Numbered from the stretch's first letter, positions 51,044-61,009 are shown. The stretch: DNA of 64,000 nt from Candidatus Methylomirabilota bacterium (GCA_003104975.1 PQAM01000008.1:248001-312000), one strand, 5' to 3'. Notes: a model not told the origin generated them from the sequence alone. Numbers and translations are program-made.

Positions 51044-51100
51044 TTGCCGTCCGAATATTCCTGCGGCGTTGCGTGTTGCTAAAGAGGCGGACCTAGTCGA

Positions 51101-52696
51101 ATGAAAAAAACGGTCGTCTGGAAGACCCTCTCGCTCTTGGGGGTCACCGTGATCGCGGGGTACTATCTGTTTCCCACGCTGTCCGGTCGGCCGTCGCTGC
51201 CGTCACTGCTGCCGCCGTTACTTCCGCGAGCTGAGCGACTTAATCTCGGACTCGATCTGCAGGGTGGGATGCATTTAGTGCTGGAGGTCGCGACCGAAAA
51301 GGCAATAGAAAACACCATCGATCGACTGCTGGCCGAATTGCGCCGCGAAACCGAGAAGGACAGCATTGCTGTCGAGCGGATGACTCGCGAGGGCAACGAC
51401 CGGATCAGGGTCAAACTTCAGGCGAAAGAGGGCCTGGAGGGATTGCGACGCATCCTGAAGGATTATAGCAACCTGGAACAATCCGGCGGTGCCGATCCGA
51501 CCGAACTGGTCCTGAGCCTGGCCTCTGGTGAGGCGAAGCGGATCCAGGAGTCGGCCGTCCGACAAAGTCTGGAGACCATTCGAAACCGCATTGATCAGTT
51601 CGGGGTCGCCGAGCCTCACATTGTTCAGGAGGGAGATCGGCGGATTGTCGTCCAGCTTCCCGGCATCAAGGATCCGCAGCGTGCCATTAATCTGATCGGG
51701 AAGACCGCCCTTTTAGAGTTCAAACTGGTAGTCGAGGATGCCAATCTTGCTGAAGCTATGGCCGGCAAGATCCCAGTGGACGATCAGCTTCTGTATCTGC
51801 GTCGTGGAGGGGGGCAGAACGAGACCGGCAAGATCCCCCTTGTTCTGCACAAGCAGGCCGTCCTCAGCGGTGATCTGCTGACCTCGGCTCAGGTGCAGAT
51901 CGACAGCCAGACGAATCAGCCGGTCGTCTCTATAGAGTTCGATCGGGAGGGGACACGACTCTTTGGTGAGGCGACGGCGGCCAATGTGGGCCGACGCCTG
52001 GCCATTGTGTTGGATGATACGATCTATTCGGCGCCGGTCATCAGGGAGAAGATCCCCGGCGGCAAGGCCCAGATCTCCGGAAGCTTCACCATGGAGGAGG
52101 CGCGCGACCTGGCGATTGTGTTACGGGCCGGCGCACTCCCCGCGCCCGTCGATATCATTTCGAATCTGACGGTTGGTCCGTCGCTCGGTCTGGACTCGAT
52201 TCAAAAGGGTGTGCAGGCCGCGATTTTCGGCGGCGTTCTTGTCATCGCCTTTATGGCGATCTACTACAAGTTGTCCGGGGTTATCGCCAACCTTGCATTA
52301 CTGCTGAACCTGATTTGGCTGGTCGGGGCATTGGCCAGTCTCAGGGCCACGCTGACACTGCCGGGGATCGCGGGAATCATTCTGGGAATCGGGATGGCGG
52401 TGGATTCGAACGTCCTGATCCTGGAGCGGATTCGTGAAGAGCTCCGATTAGGTAAGACGGTCCGGTCGGCTATTGATGGGGGCTACGACAAGGCCTTCTT
52501 CAGCATTGTCGATTCCCATGTGACGACACTGATTACCGCGTTTGCGTTGTTTTTGTTCGGGACCGGGCCCGTGAAAGGCTTTGCGGTTACGCTGAGCCTC
52601 GGGGTTATCTTTAACCTGGTGACGGCGCTGACGGGCACCCGAGTCGTGTACGATTGGATGACCCAGCGGTGGAATCTGAAAACCTTAAGCATCTAA
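51101..52696 (+). CDS. secD: Protein translocase subunit SecD
   Basis: A 531-residue inner-membrane protein that uses the proton gradient to pull secreted proteins out of SecYEG. N-terminal helix (about residues 9-26), then NLGLDLQGGMHLVLEV, the P1 periplasmic domain (RNRIDQFGVAEPHIVQEGDR), and a C-terminal six-helix block with GMAVDSNVLILERIREELR, the conserved RND-type motif. Complete. Followed after 114 nt by secF. Confidence 0.96.
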   Translation: MKKTVVWKTLSLLGVTVIAGYYLFPTLSGRPSLPSLLPPLLPRAERLNLGLDLQGGMHLVLEVATEKAIENTIDRLLAELRRETEKDSIAVERMTREGNDRIRVKLQAKEGLEGLRRILKDYSNLEQSGGADPTELVLSLASGEAKRIQESAVRQSLETIRNRIDQFGVAEPHIVQEGDRRIVVQLPGIKDPQRAINLIGKTALLEFKLVVEDANLAEAMAGKIPVDDQLLYLRRGGGQNETGKIPLVLHKQAVLSGDLLTSAQVQIDSQTNQPVVSIEFDREGTRLFGEATAANVGRRLAIVLDDTIYSAPVIREKIPGGKAQISGSFTMEEARDLAIVLRAGALPAPVDIISNLTVGPSLGLDSIQKGVQAAIFGGVLVIAFMAIYYKLSGVIANLALLLNLIWLVGALASLRATLTLPGIAGIILGIGMAVDSNVLILERIREELRLGKTVRSAIDGGYDKAFFSIVDSHVTTLITAFALFLFGTGPVKGFAVTLSLGVIFNLVTALTGTRVVYDWMTQRWNLKTLSI

Positions 52697-52700
52697 AGAC

Positions 52701-52795
52701 AGGGTACAGGGTGTAGGGTATAGGGTATGGAAAAAATGGCTAGTGAGTTCCGGTCCCCAACCCCCAACCCCCAACCCCCAACCCCCAACCCCCAT
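52701..52795 (+). repeat. Two heptanucleotide arrays between secD and secF
   Basis: Four units AGGGTAC, AGGGTGT, AGGGTAT, AGGGTAT at 52701-52728 begin 4 nt after the secD stop; a C-rich array of about six CCCCCAA units follows at 52754-52795. Both have period 7. The G-rich then C-rich order repeats that at other junctions. Confidence 0.9.
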
Positions 52796-52810
52796 CCCCT
52801 AGGGTTAACA

Positions 52811-53749
52811 GTGATTGAACTTCTCGGCAAGACACAGATTGATTTTGTTGCCTGGCGGCGGATTGCGTTTATCATATCGTCGATTCTCTGCCTGCTCGGC
52901 ATTGTTGCGATCATTCAGATTGGGCGCGGCGCGGCGAATCTCGGCATCGACTTCGCCGGCGGCACCTCAGTGCAGCTCAAGTTCAACAAGCCGGTGGACC
53001 TTGGTCAGATCAGGACGCTGCTGGCTGAAAGTGGGCTGAAGGACAGCGAACCCCAGCAGTTCGCCGGCGGGGACCGGATCATGGTTCGTGTGAAGCGTGC
53101 GGAGGACAGTCAGGTCGGGATGGCCCAGCGGGTACAGGACATTTTTTCGAAAGGGTTACCCGATAATCCCTTTGTCGTAGAGGGGACGAATGAGGTCGGA
53201 CCGGCCATAGGAAAGGACCTGCAGAAGGCCGCCTTATGGGCGATTACGATTTCTATGCTCGGCATCATCGCCTATATCGCCTGGCGTTTTGAGTTTAAGT
53301 TCGGGGTGGCTGCGGCCATCGCTACCCTCCACGACGTCCTGGCGGTGCTGGGACTTTTCATGGTATTAAACCGGGAGATCACCCTGCTCATCGTCACCGC
53401 GTTGCTCACCCTTGCCGGGTATTCGCTGTCTGATACCGTGGTAGTTTTCGACCGAATCCGTGAGAACCTTCGGGGCCGACGGAAAGAATCGCTGGGCGAG
53501 ATCATCAACATAAGCATCAATGAGGTCGTGAGCCGGACGACCGTGACGGGAATCACGGTTCTATTGGTTTTGTTTGCCCTCTTCCTACTCGGCGGGGAGG
53601 TGCTCCACGATTTCTCTCTCGCGCTTATCGCCGGTATCGGTGTAGGGACCTTTTCTTCCTGGTTTGTGGCTTCTCCCATTGTCTATGAGTGGCGTATATG
53701 GGAGCGGGCCAAAGTGCAAGCCTCCGCTAAGGTCAAAGCCAAGGGATAA
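52811..53749 (+). CDS. secF: Protein translocase subunit SecF
   Basis: A 312-residue partner of SecD. Opening MIELLGKTQIDFVAWRRIAF, then NLGIDFAGGTSVQLKF and the C-terminal block with LSDTVVVFDRIRENLRGRRK. I chose the GTG at 52811: it gives the normal SecF N-terminus. A frame from 52727 would start inside the G-rich repeat and translate the CCCCCAA array into PNP/PTP repeats, which is unlikely but cannot be excluded. Confidence 0.93.
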   Translation: MIELLGKTQIDFVAWRRIAFIISSILCLLGIVAIIQIGRGAANLGIDFAGGTSVQLKFNKPVDLGQIRTLLAESGLKDSEPQQFAGGDRIMVRVKRAEDSQVGMAQRVQDIFSKGLPDNPFVVEGTNEVGPAIGKDLQKAALWAITISMLGIIAYIAWRFEFKFGVAAAIATLHDVLAVLGLFMVLNREITLLIVTALLTLAGYSLSDTVVVFDRIRENLRGRRKESLGEIINISINEVVSRTTVTGITVLLVLFALFLLGGEVLHDFSLALIAGIGVGTFSSWFVASPIVYEWRIWERAKVQASAKVKAKG

Positions 53750-53792
53750 CACGGCAGTCACATCCCCTGCAGTGCCTTTGCCTTTTTTCTCC

Positions 53793-53820
53793 TTGACAAT
53801 CAGACTCACCATAAGGTAAT
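53793..53820 (+). promoter_or_regulatory. Candidate promoter upstream of gmhA
   Basis: TTGACA (53793-53798), 16-nt spacer, GGTAAT (53815-53820). The -10 is weak. The rest of 53750-54000 shows no gene. Confidence 0.45.
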
Positions 53821-54000
53821 AGCTCCGCTATAACCGCGATTGATGCGATTCCATTGTCGGTTCTACGTACCAGGTTCTGCGTTCCACATGATAGACATGG
53901 GAATGTTACAACGCGTGGTGGCTCAGATGTGGGACAGCCGTTCAGCCTGGGATCTGATGTCAGGAATATGAAACCCGACGTCGGATATTGGCGTCGGGAT

Positions 54001-54567
54001 ATGGCCGAGGCGATATTCCGTGAGAGCGCCGAACTTACGCTTGCCTTTCTGGAGGGTCACCTGGACCTGATGGTCCAGGCCGCCACAGCGGTCGCAGGCG
54101 CTTTGCGAGCCGGCAGGAAGATATTAATCTTCGGCAACGGCGGGAGTGCGACCGACGCACAGCATCTGGCGGGCGAGTTGGTCAACTGTCTCTTGCTTGA
54201 CCGACCGGCGCTCCCGGCCATCGCCCTGACCACTGACGGCTCAATTCTGACGAGTATCAGCAATGACCGGGGTTACGCTCAGGTGTTTGCCCGTCAAGTT
54301 GAAGCCCTAGGCTCTGCGGGCGATGTGGCTATCGGAATCAGTACAAGTGGCCGATCTCCGAGTGTCATATGTGGAATCGAAGCGGCGAGCAAGATGCAAC
54401 TTCGCACCGTTGCGTTTACCGGCAGGGATGGCGGAAACCTCGCTGAGTCAGTGGACTATGCGTTTGTGGTGCCCTCTCAATCGACACCCAGGATTCAGGA
54501 GGTCCATGCCACGCTGGGCCACGCCCTCTGTCAGATGGTCGAGACCGAGCTGTTCGGCGCGCCGTAG
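54001..54567 (+). CDS. gmhA: Phosphoheptose isomerase GmhA-like SIS-domain protein
   Basis: A 188-residue SIS-domain enzyme converting sedoheptulose 7-phosphate to heptose for lipopolysaccharide. The phosphate-binding segment is LIFGNGGSATDAQHLAGELV (about residues 43-62), then ISTSGRSPSV, and AFVVPSQSTPRIQEVHATLG with the C-terminal His/Glu pair. The ATG at 54001 gives the standard length; ATG 53968 is possible. DiaA, a related replication factor, is an alternative reading. It precedes a penicillin-binding protein gene by 14 nt. Confidence 0.85.
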   Translation: MAEAIFRESAELTLAFLEGHLDLMVQAATAVAGALRAGRKILIFGNGGSATDAQHLAGELVNCLLLDRPALPAIALTTDGSILTSISNDRGYAQVFARQVEALGSAGDVAIGISTSGRSPSVICGIEAASKMQLRTVAFTGRDGGNLAESVDYAFVVPSQSTPRIQEVHATLGHALCQMVETELFGAP

Positions 54568-54581
54568 GTAAAGGAGAGCCC

Positions 54582-55649
54582 GTGGAAAGAGGGAAGAAGC
54601 GGATTGCGCTCGTCACGCTGAGCATCATCCTGGCAACCGCTCTCCCGGCGTGGGGGCGATCGCCGCGTTCAGCAAGGATTCGAGAGGATCTTACCCTCCC
54701 ATCGGTGACCGGCCTTTCAACCCGCCACTCCCAGATCACTCGCGTACAAACGGTTCGCCAATCAGATGGGCCTGCGCCGACGCGACAGACGGGTCGCGGG
54801 GGCGTCTCAACCGATCTCGATTGGTTCGTAGCCGATCCTGAGGCGCTGAGCGCCGCGTCAGCGCTATTGATGGACGCCGATACGGGCGCGGTACTGTTTG
54901 CGAGGTACCCCACGGAGCGACGCTCCCCCGCCAGTACGACGAAGATCATGACGGCGCTCCTTATTTTGGAAGAGGGACGGCTGGATGACCAGGTGGTGAT
55001 CAGTGAGCGGGCCGCCGCTGTCAGCGGCACCGGGCTGGGACTGCGACGCGGTGAGCGGATTATGCTTCGAGACCTGTTGTGGGCGATCCTGTTGAAGTCT
55101 GCGAACGATGCCGCGTTGGCCGCAGCCGAACATGTCGGTGGAAGTGAAGCGCGGTTTGTTACCCAAATGAATGCGAAGGCAGCCGCTCTGGGGATGCAGG
55201 GGACATGGTTCGCGAATCCGCACGGACTTGACGATCCGGATCACTACTCAACCGCGTACGACTTGGCGATCCTGACTCGTCAGGCCTTGCGTAATCCGAC
55301 GTTCGCCCGCATGGTCCAGACCCGCGAGGTTCGAATCGCCATCCTGACGGGGCGAAGAGGAAACGTGGTGAAGCGAAGGGTGATCCGCACCCACAATCAA
55401 CTGCTCGGACAGTTTGTCGGGGCGGACGGTGTCAAGACCGGCTACACGTCATCAGCCGGCCGGTGCCTTGTCGCGTCGGCCACGCGGGGCGAGCGCCAAC
55501 TGATCGCCGTTCTCCTGAACGATGTCCGTCGGTGGAGTGAGGCCGTCGCATTGCTGGAGTACGGTTTTGCCGCGCTCGGCGGCGGAGGCTCCGGTCTCGG
55601 GGTATCCGATGGAGGCGCTGCCGATATGCCGAAAGGTGAAGGGGGCTAA
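54582..55649 (+). CDS. D-alanyl-D-alanine carboxypeptidase (DacF/PBP5-6 family)
   Basis: A 355-residue class C low-molecular-mass penicillin-binding protein. Signal peptide (about residues 7-24), a Ser/Arg-rich linker of about 60 residues, then the catalytic domain with SxxK (Ser118-Lys121, SPASTTK), SxN (Ser173, KSANDAAL) and KTG (Lys285, DGVKTGYT). It trims peptidoglycan pentapeptides. There is no clear C-terminal membrane anchor helix; the tail is Gly-rich. GTG start with AAAGGAGAG upstream. Confidence 0.92.
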   Translation: MERGKKRIALVTLSIILATALPAWGRSPRSARIREDLTLPSVTGLSTRHSQITRVQTVRQSDGPAPTRQTGRGGVSTDLDWFVADPEALSAASALLMDADTGAVLFARYPTERRSPASTTKIMTALLILEEGRLDDQVVISERAAAVSGTGLGLRRGERIMLRDLLWAILLKSANDAALAAAEHVGGSEARFVTQMNAKAAALGMQGTWFANPHGLDDPDHYSTAYDLAILTRQALRNPTFARMVQTREVRIAILTGRRGNVVKRRVIRTHNQLLGQFVGADGVKTGYTSSAGRCLVASATRGERQLIAVLLNDVRRWSEAVALLEYGFAALGGGGSGLGVSDGGAADMPKGEGG

Positions 55650-55838
55650 GGCCGTCCTCTGCCACAACGATTCCGTATCCCGCTTTCTTCCGCCTTTCCT
55701 ATGAGAGACGTGCCGCCGGAAATTCGCAGGTCTGCTCACTCCATTCAACCTGTTGCCTGCATACGTACGGAAATAACCGGATCGGTTTGAGGGCTGACGA
55801 CCGGCAGCTTTTCACATAGTGACGAGGCGATAGAGGTC

Positions 55839-56972
55839 ATGGGTGAAACTAGGCAGCGACTGACGGAGCGGGAAGCCTGGCTGGCGCTCGGTCTGATCCC
55901 TGAGGTCGGCTCGGCCACCTTTTACCGCCTGGTAGAGAGATTCGGTTCGGCCGAGGCTGTTCTCGAGGCCGATATAGAGGCGCTCACGCAGATTCCGGGC
56001 GTGAGCCTGCAGAACGCGCAGACCATTGTCTCCTTTCCCTGGCGTGATGCCCTTCATCGGGAACTGCGAGTGATCGAGGCACGAAGTCTTGGTCTGGTGC
56101 GATTCGGTGAAGCGGGATATCCCGAGTTGCTGGCCGCCATACATTCACCACCGCCGGTTCTCTATCTGCGAGGTGCGATGAGAGCGGAAGATCGGGTGGC
56201 TGTTGCGGTGGTCGGTTCGCGAACGGCCAGCCCGTACGGCAGCGCGATGGCGGAACAGATCAGCGCAGAACTCGCACAGCGCGGGGTGACGATCGTAAGC
56301 GGCATGGCTCGTGGGATCGACGCCGCGGCGCATCGAGGGGCGCTGGGGGCGGGCGGGCGGACCGTCGCCGTACTGGGATGCGGAGTCGGGGTCACCTATC
56401 CTTCCGAGCACGCGGAACTGGCCGATCAGATTGCCGCACGAGGCGCCCTGATCAGCGAGTTCCCTGTTTTTACGCCGCCCAAGCCGAGCCACTTCCCGCG
56501 CCGGAACCGGATCATCAGCGGCCTCGCGCGGGGCGTCGTCGTGATTGAAGCCGGACTCGACAGCGGGGCGCTGATCACGGCGAATTATGCGCTGGAGCAA
56601 GGGCGCGATGTCTTCGCGGTTCCCGGACAGGTCACATCGCGCCTGAGTCGCGGGTGCCATCAGCTTATTAAGGCGGGCGCGAAACTGACGGAAGGGTGGG
56701 AGGACATCTGGGAGGATATTGAGCCCCAGGTGTCGGCGCCGACACAGATCGAGCTGGATCTGACCCCCATGAGGGGTCCGCTTGAGCCTGAAGAGACCCT
56801 GATCGTCGATACGCTGGAGGCCGGACCGATGCAGATCGATGACCTGATCGACCGGACACAGCTTCCGGCCGGTCAGATGGCGTCACTCCTCTTGTCGTTG
56901 ATGCTCAAGGGGATGATCGAGGAGCTGCCAGGGAAAAGTTTTGCCAAGCGGCTCCGGCCGGTAAAAAAATAG
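55839..56972 (+). CDS. dprA: DNA processing protein DprA
   Basis: A 377-residue DprA/Smf protein that loads RecA on incoming single-stranded DNA in transformation. N-terminal SAM-like helices (LGLIPEVGSATFYRLVERFG), the Rossmann core with VVGSRTASPYGSAMAEQISA, VSGMARGIDAAAHRGALGAG and ISEFPVFTPPKPSHFPRRNR, and a C-terminal winged helix (about residues 310-375). Its TAG stop is the first part of the heptamer array downstream. Together with the islets it hints at competence, but dprA is common in non-competent cells too. Confidence 0.94.
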   Translation: MGETRQRLTEREAWLALGLIPEVGSATFYRLVERFGSAEAVLEADIEALTQIPGVSLQNAQTIVSFPWRDALHRELRVIEARSLGLVRFGEAGYPELLAAIHSPPPVLYLRGAMRAEDRVAVAVVGSRTASPYGSAMAEQISAELAQRGVTIVSGMARGIDAAAHRGALGAGGRTVAVLGCGVGVTYPSEHAELADQIAARGALISEFPVFTPPKPSHFPRRNRIISGLARGVVVIEAGLDSGALITANYALEQGRDVFAVPGQVTSRLSRGCHQLIKAGAKLTEGWEDIWEDIEPQVSAPTQIELDLTPMRGPLEPEETLIVDTLEAGPMQIDDLIDRTQLPAGQMASLLLSLMLKGMIEELPGKSFAKRLRPVKK

Positions 56973-57005
56973 GGTGGAGGGTGTAGCGTGGAGGGTGCAG
57001 GGTAG
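56971..57005 (+). repeat. Five-unit heptanucleotide array fused to the dprA stop codon
   Basis: AGGGTGG, AGGGTGT, AGCGTGG, AGGGTGC, AGGGTAG, with the AG of the dprA TAG stop (56970-56972) as the first two bases. Confidence 0.88.
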
Positions 57006-57008
57006 AAA

Positions 57009-57082
57009 ATCAGCGGCTAGTAATGTAGGGGCGCCGCTTGCTGCGCCCTATGGGGCAGGGAAAATCCGGCTCCTACGCTGAT
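57009..57082. repeat. Hairpin carrying a second copy of the 24-nt dispersed repeat
   Basis: Outer arms ATCAGCG (57009-57015) and CGCTGAT (57076-57082) surround the repeat at 57025-57048 (GTAGGGGCGCC...GCGCCC core), whose reverse complement with one mismatch is at 17773-17796. It lies in the topA leader, just before the ribosome-binding site. Confidence 0.6.
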
Positions 57083-57102
57083 AGCTGGTAAAGGAGGCTG
57101 AG

Positions 57103-59586
57103 TTGGGCGTGTCTAAGTCATTGGTAGTTGTTGAGTCGCCTGCAAAGGCGAAGACGATCGGAAAATATCTCGGAAAAGGGTTCGTGGTGGCGGCCTCGAT
57201 GGGCCATATCCGCGATCTGCCGGCCAAGTCGCTGAGCATCGACGTCGCGCACGACTTCGCCCCTCAGTACGAGATCATCGAGGGACGAGAGAAGGTCGTA
57301 TCGGCGCTGAAAAAGGCGGCCAAGGGCGCCGACGCGATCTATCTGGCGGCCGACCCGGATCGGGAGGGCGAGGCCATCTGCTGGCATCTGGTGCAGGCGT
57401 TGAGCCTTGCCAAAAAACCGGTCCACCGCGTCACCTTCGATGAGATCACGAAGCGTGCTGTACGGGAGGCGTTCGAGCATCCGTCCGCAATCGACCAGCG
57501 GCTTGTCGACGCGCAGCAGGCCAGACGGATTCTGGATCGTCTGGTCGGCTACCAGATCAGTCCGCTCCTCTGGGACAAGGTACGGCGTGGGCTGTCCGCC
57601 GGGCGGGTCCAGTCGGTCGCGTTGCGCCTGATCGTGGATCGGGAACGGGAGATCAAGGCGTTCGTCAAGACCGAGTACTGGTCGGTCGATGTCGCCTTGG
57701 AAGGCCGCACACCCCCACCGTTTACGGCGGGCCTGTACAGGATCGACGGCGAACGGGTGAACCTGTCGGACCAGGCGCACACCGACCGGGTTGTCGAGGA
57801 ACTCCGCCGGCAGGAGTTCCGGGTCACTGACCTTGCCAAGAAGGAAAAGCGCCGCAATCCGGTCCCGCCGTTTACGACCAGCAAGCTGCAACAGGAGGCC
57901 GTTCGAAAGCTCCGCTTGACGGCCAGACGGGCGATGCAGATCGCCCAGCAACTCTACGAGGGGATCGAGATCGGTGATGAAGGCGCCGTCGGGCTGATCA
58001 CCTACATGCGGACAGACTCGGTCCGCGTCTCCAGGGAGGCTCAGACAGAGGCGGCCCGCTATATTGCCGAGCGGTTCGGGCAGGCGTTTGTGCCTGATCG
58101 ACCACCGACCTACCGGAGCGGCCGCGGCGCCCAGGAGGCCCACGAGGCGATCCGCCCGACATCGATCTACCGGGATCCGGCATCGCTTCGGCAGTTTCTG
58201 ACGAAGGACCAATTAGCCCTCTACGCCCTGATCTGGAGTCGCTTCGTCGCGTCCCAGATGCCGCCGGCCCTCTACGACGTCACCACGGTGACGATCCAGG
58301 GCGGACGATTTACCTTGCGAGCCAGCGGTCGACATCAACGGTTTGCGGGCTTCATGCAGGTCTATATCGAGGGGCGGGACGAGGCGGCCGAGACCAAGCC
58401 GGCCGAGGCGAAAGATGAAACAGCCGAGGGAACAGCCGTCGAGGAGGAGGCCGAATTGGTGCTCCCCTCCCTGGAGGTCGGGGAGCCGTTGCGGCTGCTC
58501 GATGTGACCCCGGCCCAGCACTTCACACAGCCGCCGCCACGCTATACCGAGGCCACGCTGGTCAAGGAGCTGGAGGAACGGGGGATCGGGCGTCCCAGCA
58601 CCTATGCCTCCATTCTGAGCGTGATTCAGAACCGCGACTATGTGGTAAAAACCCAAGGGAAATTCCGACCGACGGAGTTGGGTGGGATTGTGGTCGGCCT
58701 TTTGGTGGAAAGCTTCCCTCACGTGATGGACTATGAATTTACGGCCAGGATGGAGACCACCCTCGATGAGATCGAGGAGGGACAGAAGAACTGGCTTGAG
58801 GAGATGCGCCGCTTCTACGGACCCTTCGCCCAGTGGGTGAAGGAGGCCGAAGTCGGGATGCGGAATATCAAGGCGATGGAAGAGAAGACCGAGGAGGTCT
58901 GCGAGCGGTGCGGTAGTCGGATGGTGATCCGCTGGGGTCGATTCGGCCGGTTTCTGGCCTGCACCAACTACCCGGAGTGCAAAGGCACGCGGGAATTGAC
59001 GGCCGAGCTGAAGGGTGAGCACGCGACGGATGAGGATGTCCATGCATCGGCCGAGGCCGAGACGGCATCGTGCGAAAATTGTGGCCGGCCTATGGTCATG
59101 AAGCGCGGCCGGTTCGGACCCTTCCTGGGCTGCTCCGGCTACCCCGAGTGCAAGACGATCCGGAAACTCACGCCGGCAGAGTCCGCCGGCGCGCGTCCGG
59201 CGCCGCAGCCGACCGACGAGGTCTGCGAGAAGTGCGGGAGCCCGATGGTTATGCGGGAGGGGCGCTACGGCCGCTTCCTCTCCTGCTCTACCTATCCCGC
59301 CTGCAAACATCTCAAGCCGATCCCGATCGGGGTCCAGTGTCCGCAATGCGGCAGCCCGCTCTCCGAGCGACGCACCAAACGGGGACGGGTTTTTTATGGG
59401 TGTACCGGCTATCCAAAATGCGCCTTCGCCATCTGGGATCGTCCGATTCAGGAGGCCTGTCCGCAGTGCGGGGCGGCCTTCCTGATCGAGAAACGGCTGA
59501 AAGGCGGCGGGGTCACGATCCGGTGTAGCGCCGAAGGGTGTACCTATACGCGGGAGGCCGAGGCGGCTGTACAGGCGAAGGCGTGA
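57103..59586 (+). CDS. topA: DNA topoisomerase I
   Basis: An 827-residue type IA topoisomerase. TOPRIM domain (SLVVVESPAKAKTIGKYLGK, then ADPDREGEAICWHL), the catalytic tyrosine Tyr301 in GLITYMRTDSVRVS, and a C-terminal series of five Cys4-type zinc ribbons (CERCGSRMVIRWGRFGRFLA, CENCGRPMVMKRGRFGPFLG, CEKCGSPMV, CPQCGSPLSERR and CPQCGAAF). Start is the TTG at 57103, 5 nt after GGAGG. An acidic, Glu/Ala-rich loop (about residues 427-450) interrupts the core. Relaxes negative supercoils. Confidence 0.96.
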   Translation: MGVSKSLVVVESPAKAKTIGKYLGKGFVVAASMGHIRDLPAKSLSIDVAHDFAPQYEIIEGREKVVSALKKAAKGADAIYLAADPDREGEAICWHLVQALSLAKKPVHRVTFDEITKRAVREAFEHPSAIDQRLVDAQQARRILDRLVGYQISPLLWDKVRRGLSAGRVQSVALRLIVDREREIKAFVKTEYWSVDVALEGRTPPPFTAGLYRIDGERVNLSDQAHTDRVVEELRRQEFRVTDLAKKEKRRNPVPPFTTSKLQQEAVRKLRLTARRAMQIAQQLYEGIEIGDEGAVGLITYMRTDSVRVSREAQTEAARYIAERFGQAFVPDRPPTYRSGRGAQEAHEAIRPTSIYRDPASLRQFLTKDQLALYALIWSRFVASQMPPALYDVTTVTIQGGRFTLRASGRHQRFAGFMQVYIEGRDEAAETKPAEAKDETAEGTAVEEEAELVLPSLEVGEPLRLLDVTPAQHFTQPPPRYTEATLVKELEERGIGRPSTYASILSVIQNRDYVVKTQGKFRPTELGGIVVGLLVESFPHVMDYEFTARMETTLDEIEEGQKNWLEEMRRFYGPFAQWVKEAEVGMRNIKAMEEKTEEVCERCGSRMVIRWGRFGRFLACTNYPECKGTRELTAELKGEHATDEDVHASAEAETASCENCGRPMVMKRGRFGPFLGCSGYPECKTIRKLTPAESAGARPAPQPTDEVCEKCGSPMVMREGRYGRFLSCSTYPACKHLKPIPIGVQCPQCGSPLSERRTKRGRVFYGCTGYPKCAFAIWDRPIQEACPQCGAAFLIEKRLKGGGVTIRCSAEGCTYTREAEAAVQAKA

Positions 59587-60914
59587 CCGAGATTGTCGTC
59601 GTTGGAGGAGGGCTGGCCGGGTGCGAGGCGGCCTGGCAGGCCGCCTCGCGGGGCGCCCATGTGCGCCTGTACGAGATGCGGCCGGCCGTCTGTACGGCCG
59701 CCCACAAGACCGATCGGCTGGCCGAGCTGGTCTGCAGTAACTCGCTCAAATCGGACGCGTCGGACGACTGTCACGGCCTGTTGAAGCGGGAACTGACCTC
59801 GTATGGATCGGTCATCATGGCCGCCGCGCGGGCGCATACTGTCCCGGCCGGGTCGGCACTGGCCGTGGATCGTGATGCCTTTGCGGCTGAGGTGACCGCA
59901 CGGCTTACGGGGCACCCGCGCATCACCGTGATCCGGGAGGAGATCAAGGCGATTCCGGACGGCAGGCCGCTCATTATCGCCACCGGTCCGCTCACCTCCG
60001 GTCGGTTGGCCGACGCACTGCGCGATCTGCTGGTGAACTATCAGGCATCGGTGGAGGCCTCCGTCGATACGCACGATCTGCTCTATTTCTATGACGCCAT
60101 CTCGCCCATCGTTGCCGCCGAGTCCATCGACCGCACCGTAGCCTTTGCCGCCTCCCGTTATGATAAAGGTGGTCATGACTATCTGAACTGCCCTCTCACG
60201 CGTGAGGAGTATCGGCGTTTTTGGGATGCAATCCGGACGGCGGAACTCGCGCCGATTCACCCGTTCGAAGGGGCGCACTACTTCGAACGCTGTCTGCCTG
60301 TTGAGGTCCTGGTGGCCCGCGGCGAGGATGCCTTGCGGTTCGGGCCGATGAAACCGGTAGGCCTGACCGATCCCCGGACCGGACGCCAACCCTACGCCGT
60401 TGTCCAGCTTCGGCTGGAGAATCGGGAGGCCACCATGTACAACATGGTGGGATTTCAGACGCGGATGAAGTGGGGCGAGCAGCGCCGCGTTCTACGGATG
60501 ATTCCTGGGCTTGGCGACACCGAATTCCTTCGATACGGTTCGATCCACCGCAACACCTTCATCGCTGCGCCGGCCCTGCTCCAGGAGACGATGCAGTTCA
60601 AAGGCGATCCCGGAATCCTGCTGGCGGGACAGCTCACCGGCGTGGAAGGGTACCTGGAATCGGCCGGCACCGGACTCTTAGCCGGGGTCAACGCGGTGAG
60701 ACGTCTCTGCGGCGACGATCCCATCGTGCTGTCGCCGACCACCGCTCTCGGAGCCCTTATCCGTCACATCTGTCACGCCGATGCCCGTACCTTCCAGCCG
60801 ATGAACGTGAACTTCGGCCTGCTGCCGCCGCTCGACGAACTGATTCGGGCGAAGCGGCAGCGGCGCCAGGCCCTCGCCGCGCGCGCTCTCCGCGACCTGC
60901 CCGATCTGTCTTGA
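59583..60914 (+). CDS. trmFO: FAD- and folate-dependent tRNA (uracil-5-)-methyltransferase TrmFO
   Basis: A 443-residue flavoenzyme that makes ribothymidine 54 in tRNA from methylenetetrahydrofolate. FAD fold: IVVVGGGLAGCEAAWQAASR near the start, then ELVCSNSLKSDASDDCHGLL, GSALAVDRDAFAAEVTARL and GQLTGVEGYLESAGTGLLAG. GTG at 59583 overlaps the topA stop by 4 nt. Same gene order topA-trmFO-xerC-hslV-hslU as in Bacillus. Confidence 0.95.
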   Translation: MTEIVVVGGGLAGCEAAWQAASRGAHVRLYEMRPAVCTAAHKTDRLAELVCSNSLKSDASDDCHGLLKRELTSYGSVIMAAARAHTVPAGSALAVDRDAFAAEVTARLTGHPRITVIREEIKAIPDGRPLIIATGPLTSGRLADALRDLLVNYQASVEASVDTHDLLYFYDAISPIVAAESIDRTVAFAASRYDKGGHDYLNCPLTREEYRRFWDAIRTAELAPIHPFEGAHYFERCLPVEVLVARGEDALRFGPMKPVGLTDPRTGRQPYAVVQLRLENREATMYNMVGFQTRMKWGEQRRVLRMIPGLGDTEFLRYGSIHRNTFIAAPALLQETMQFKGDPGILLAGQLTGVEGYLESAGTGLLAGVNAVRRLCGDDPIVLSPTTALGALIRHICHADARTFQPMNVNFGLLPPLDELIRAKRQRRQALAARALRDLPDLS

Positions 60915-61009
60915 AGACAGCCTCAGGTCCCACAACTGCAACCTTTGGGCTTGATCTTTCAGGCTATTCCTCGTATCGTACCGGACAGGAACGGACGGGG
61001 ATAGAGCCG

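Noticed and set aside
52727-52810. SecF start at the ATG inside the heptamer array
   Set aside because: It would add a Pro/Asn/Thr repeat tail absent from SecF proteins; the GTG at 52811 fits the family N-terminus.
60470-61009. N-terminal extension of xerC overlapping trmFO
   Set aside because: Low-complexity Arg-rich residues not found in tyrosine recombinases; the family N-terminus starts at 61010.
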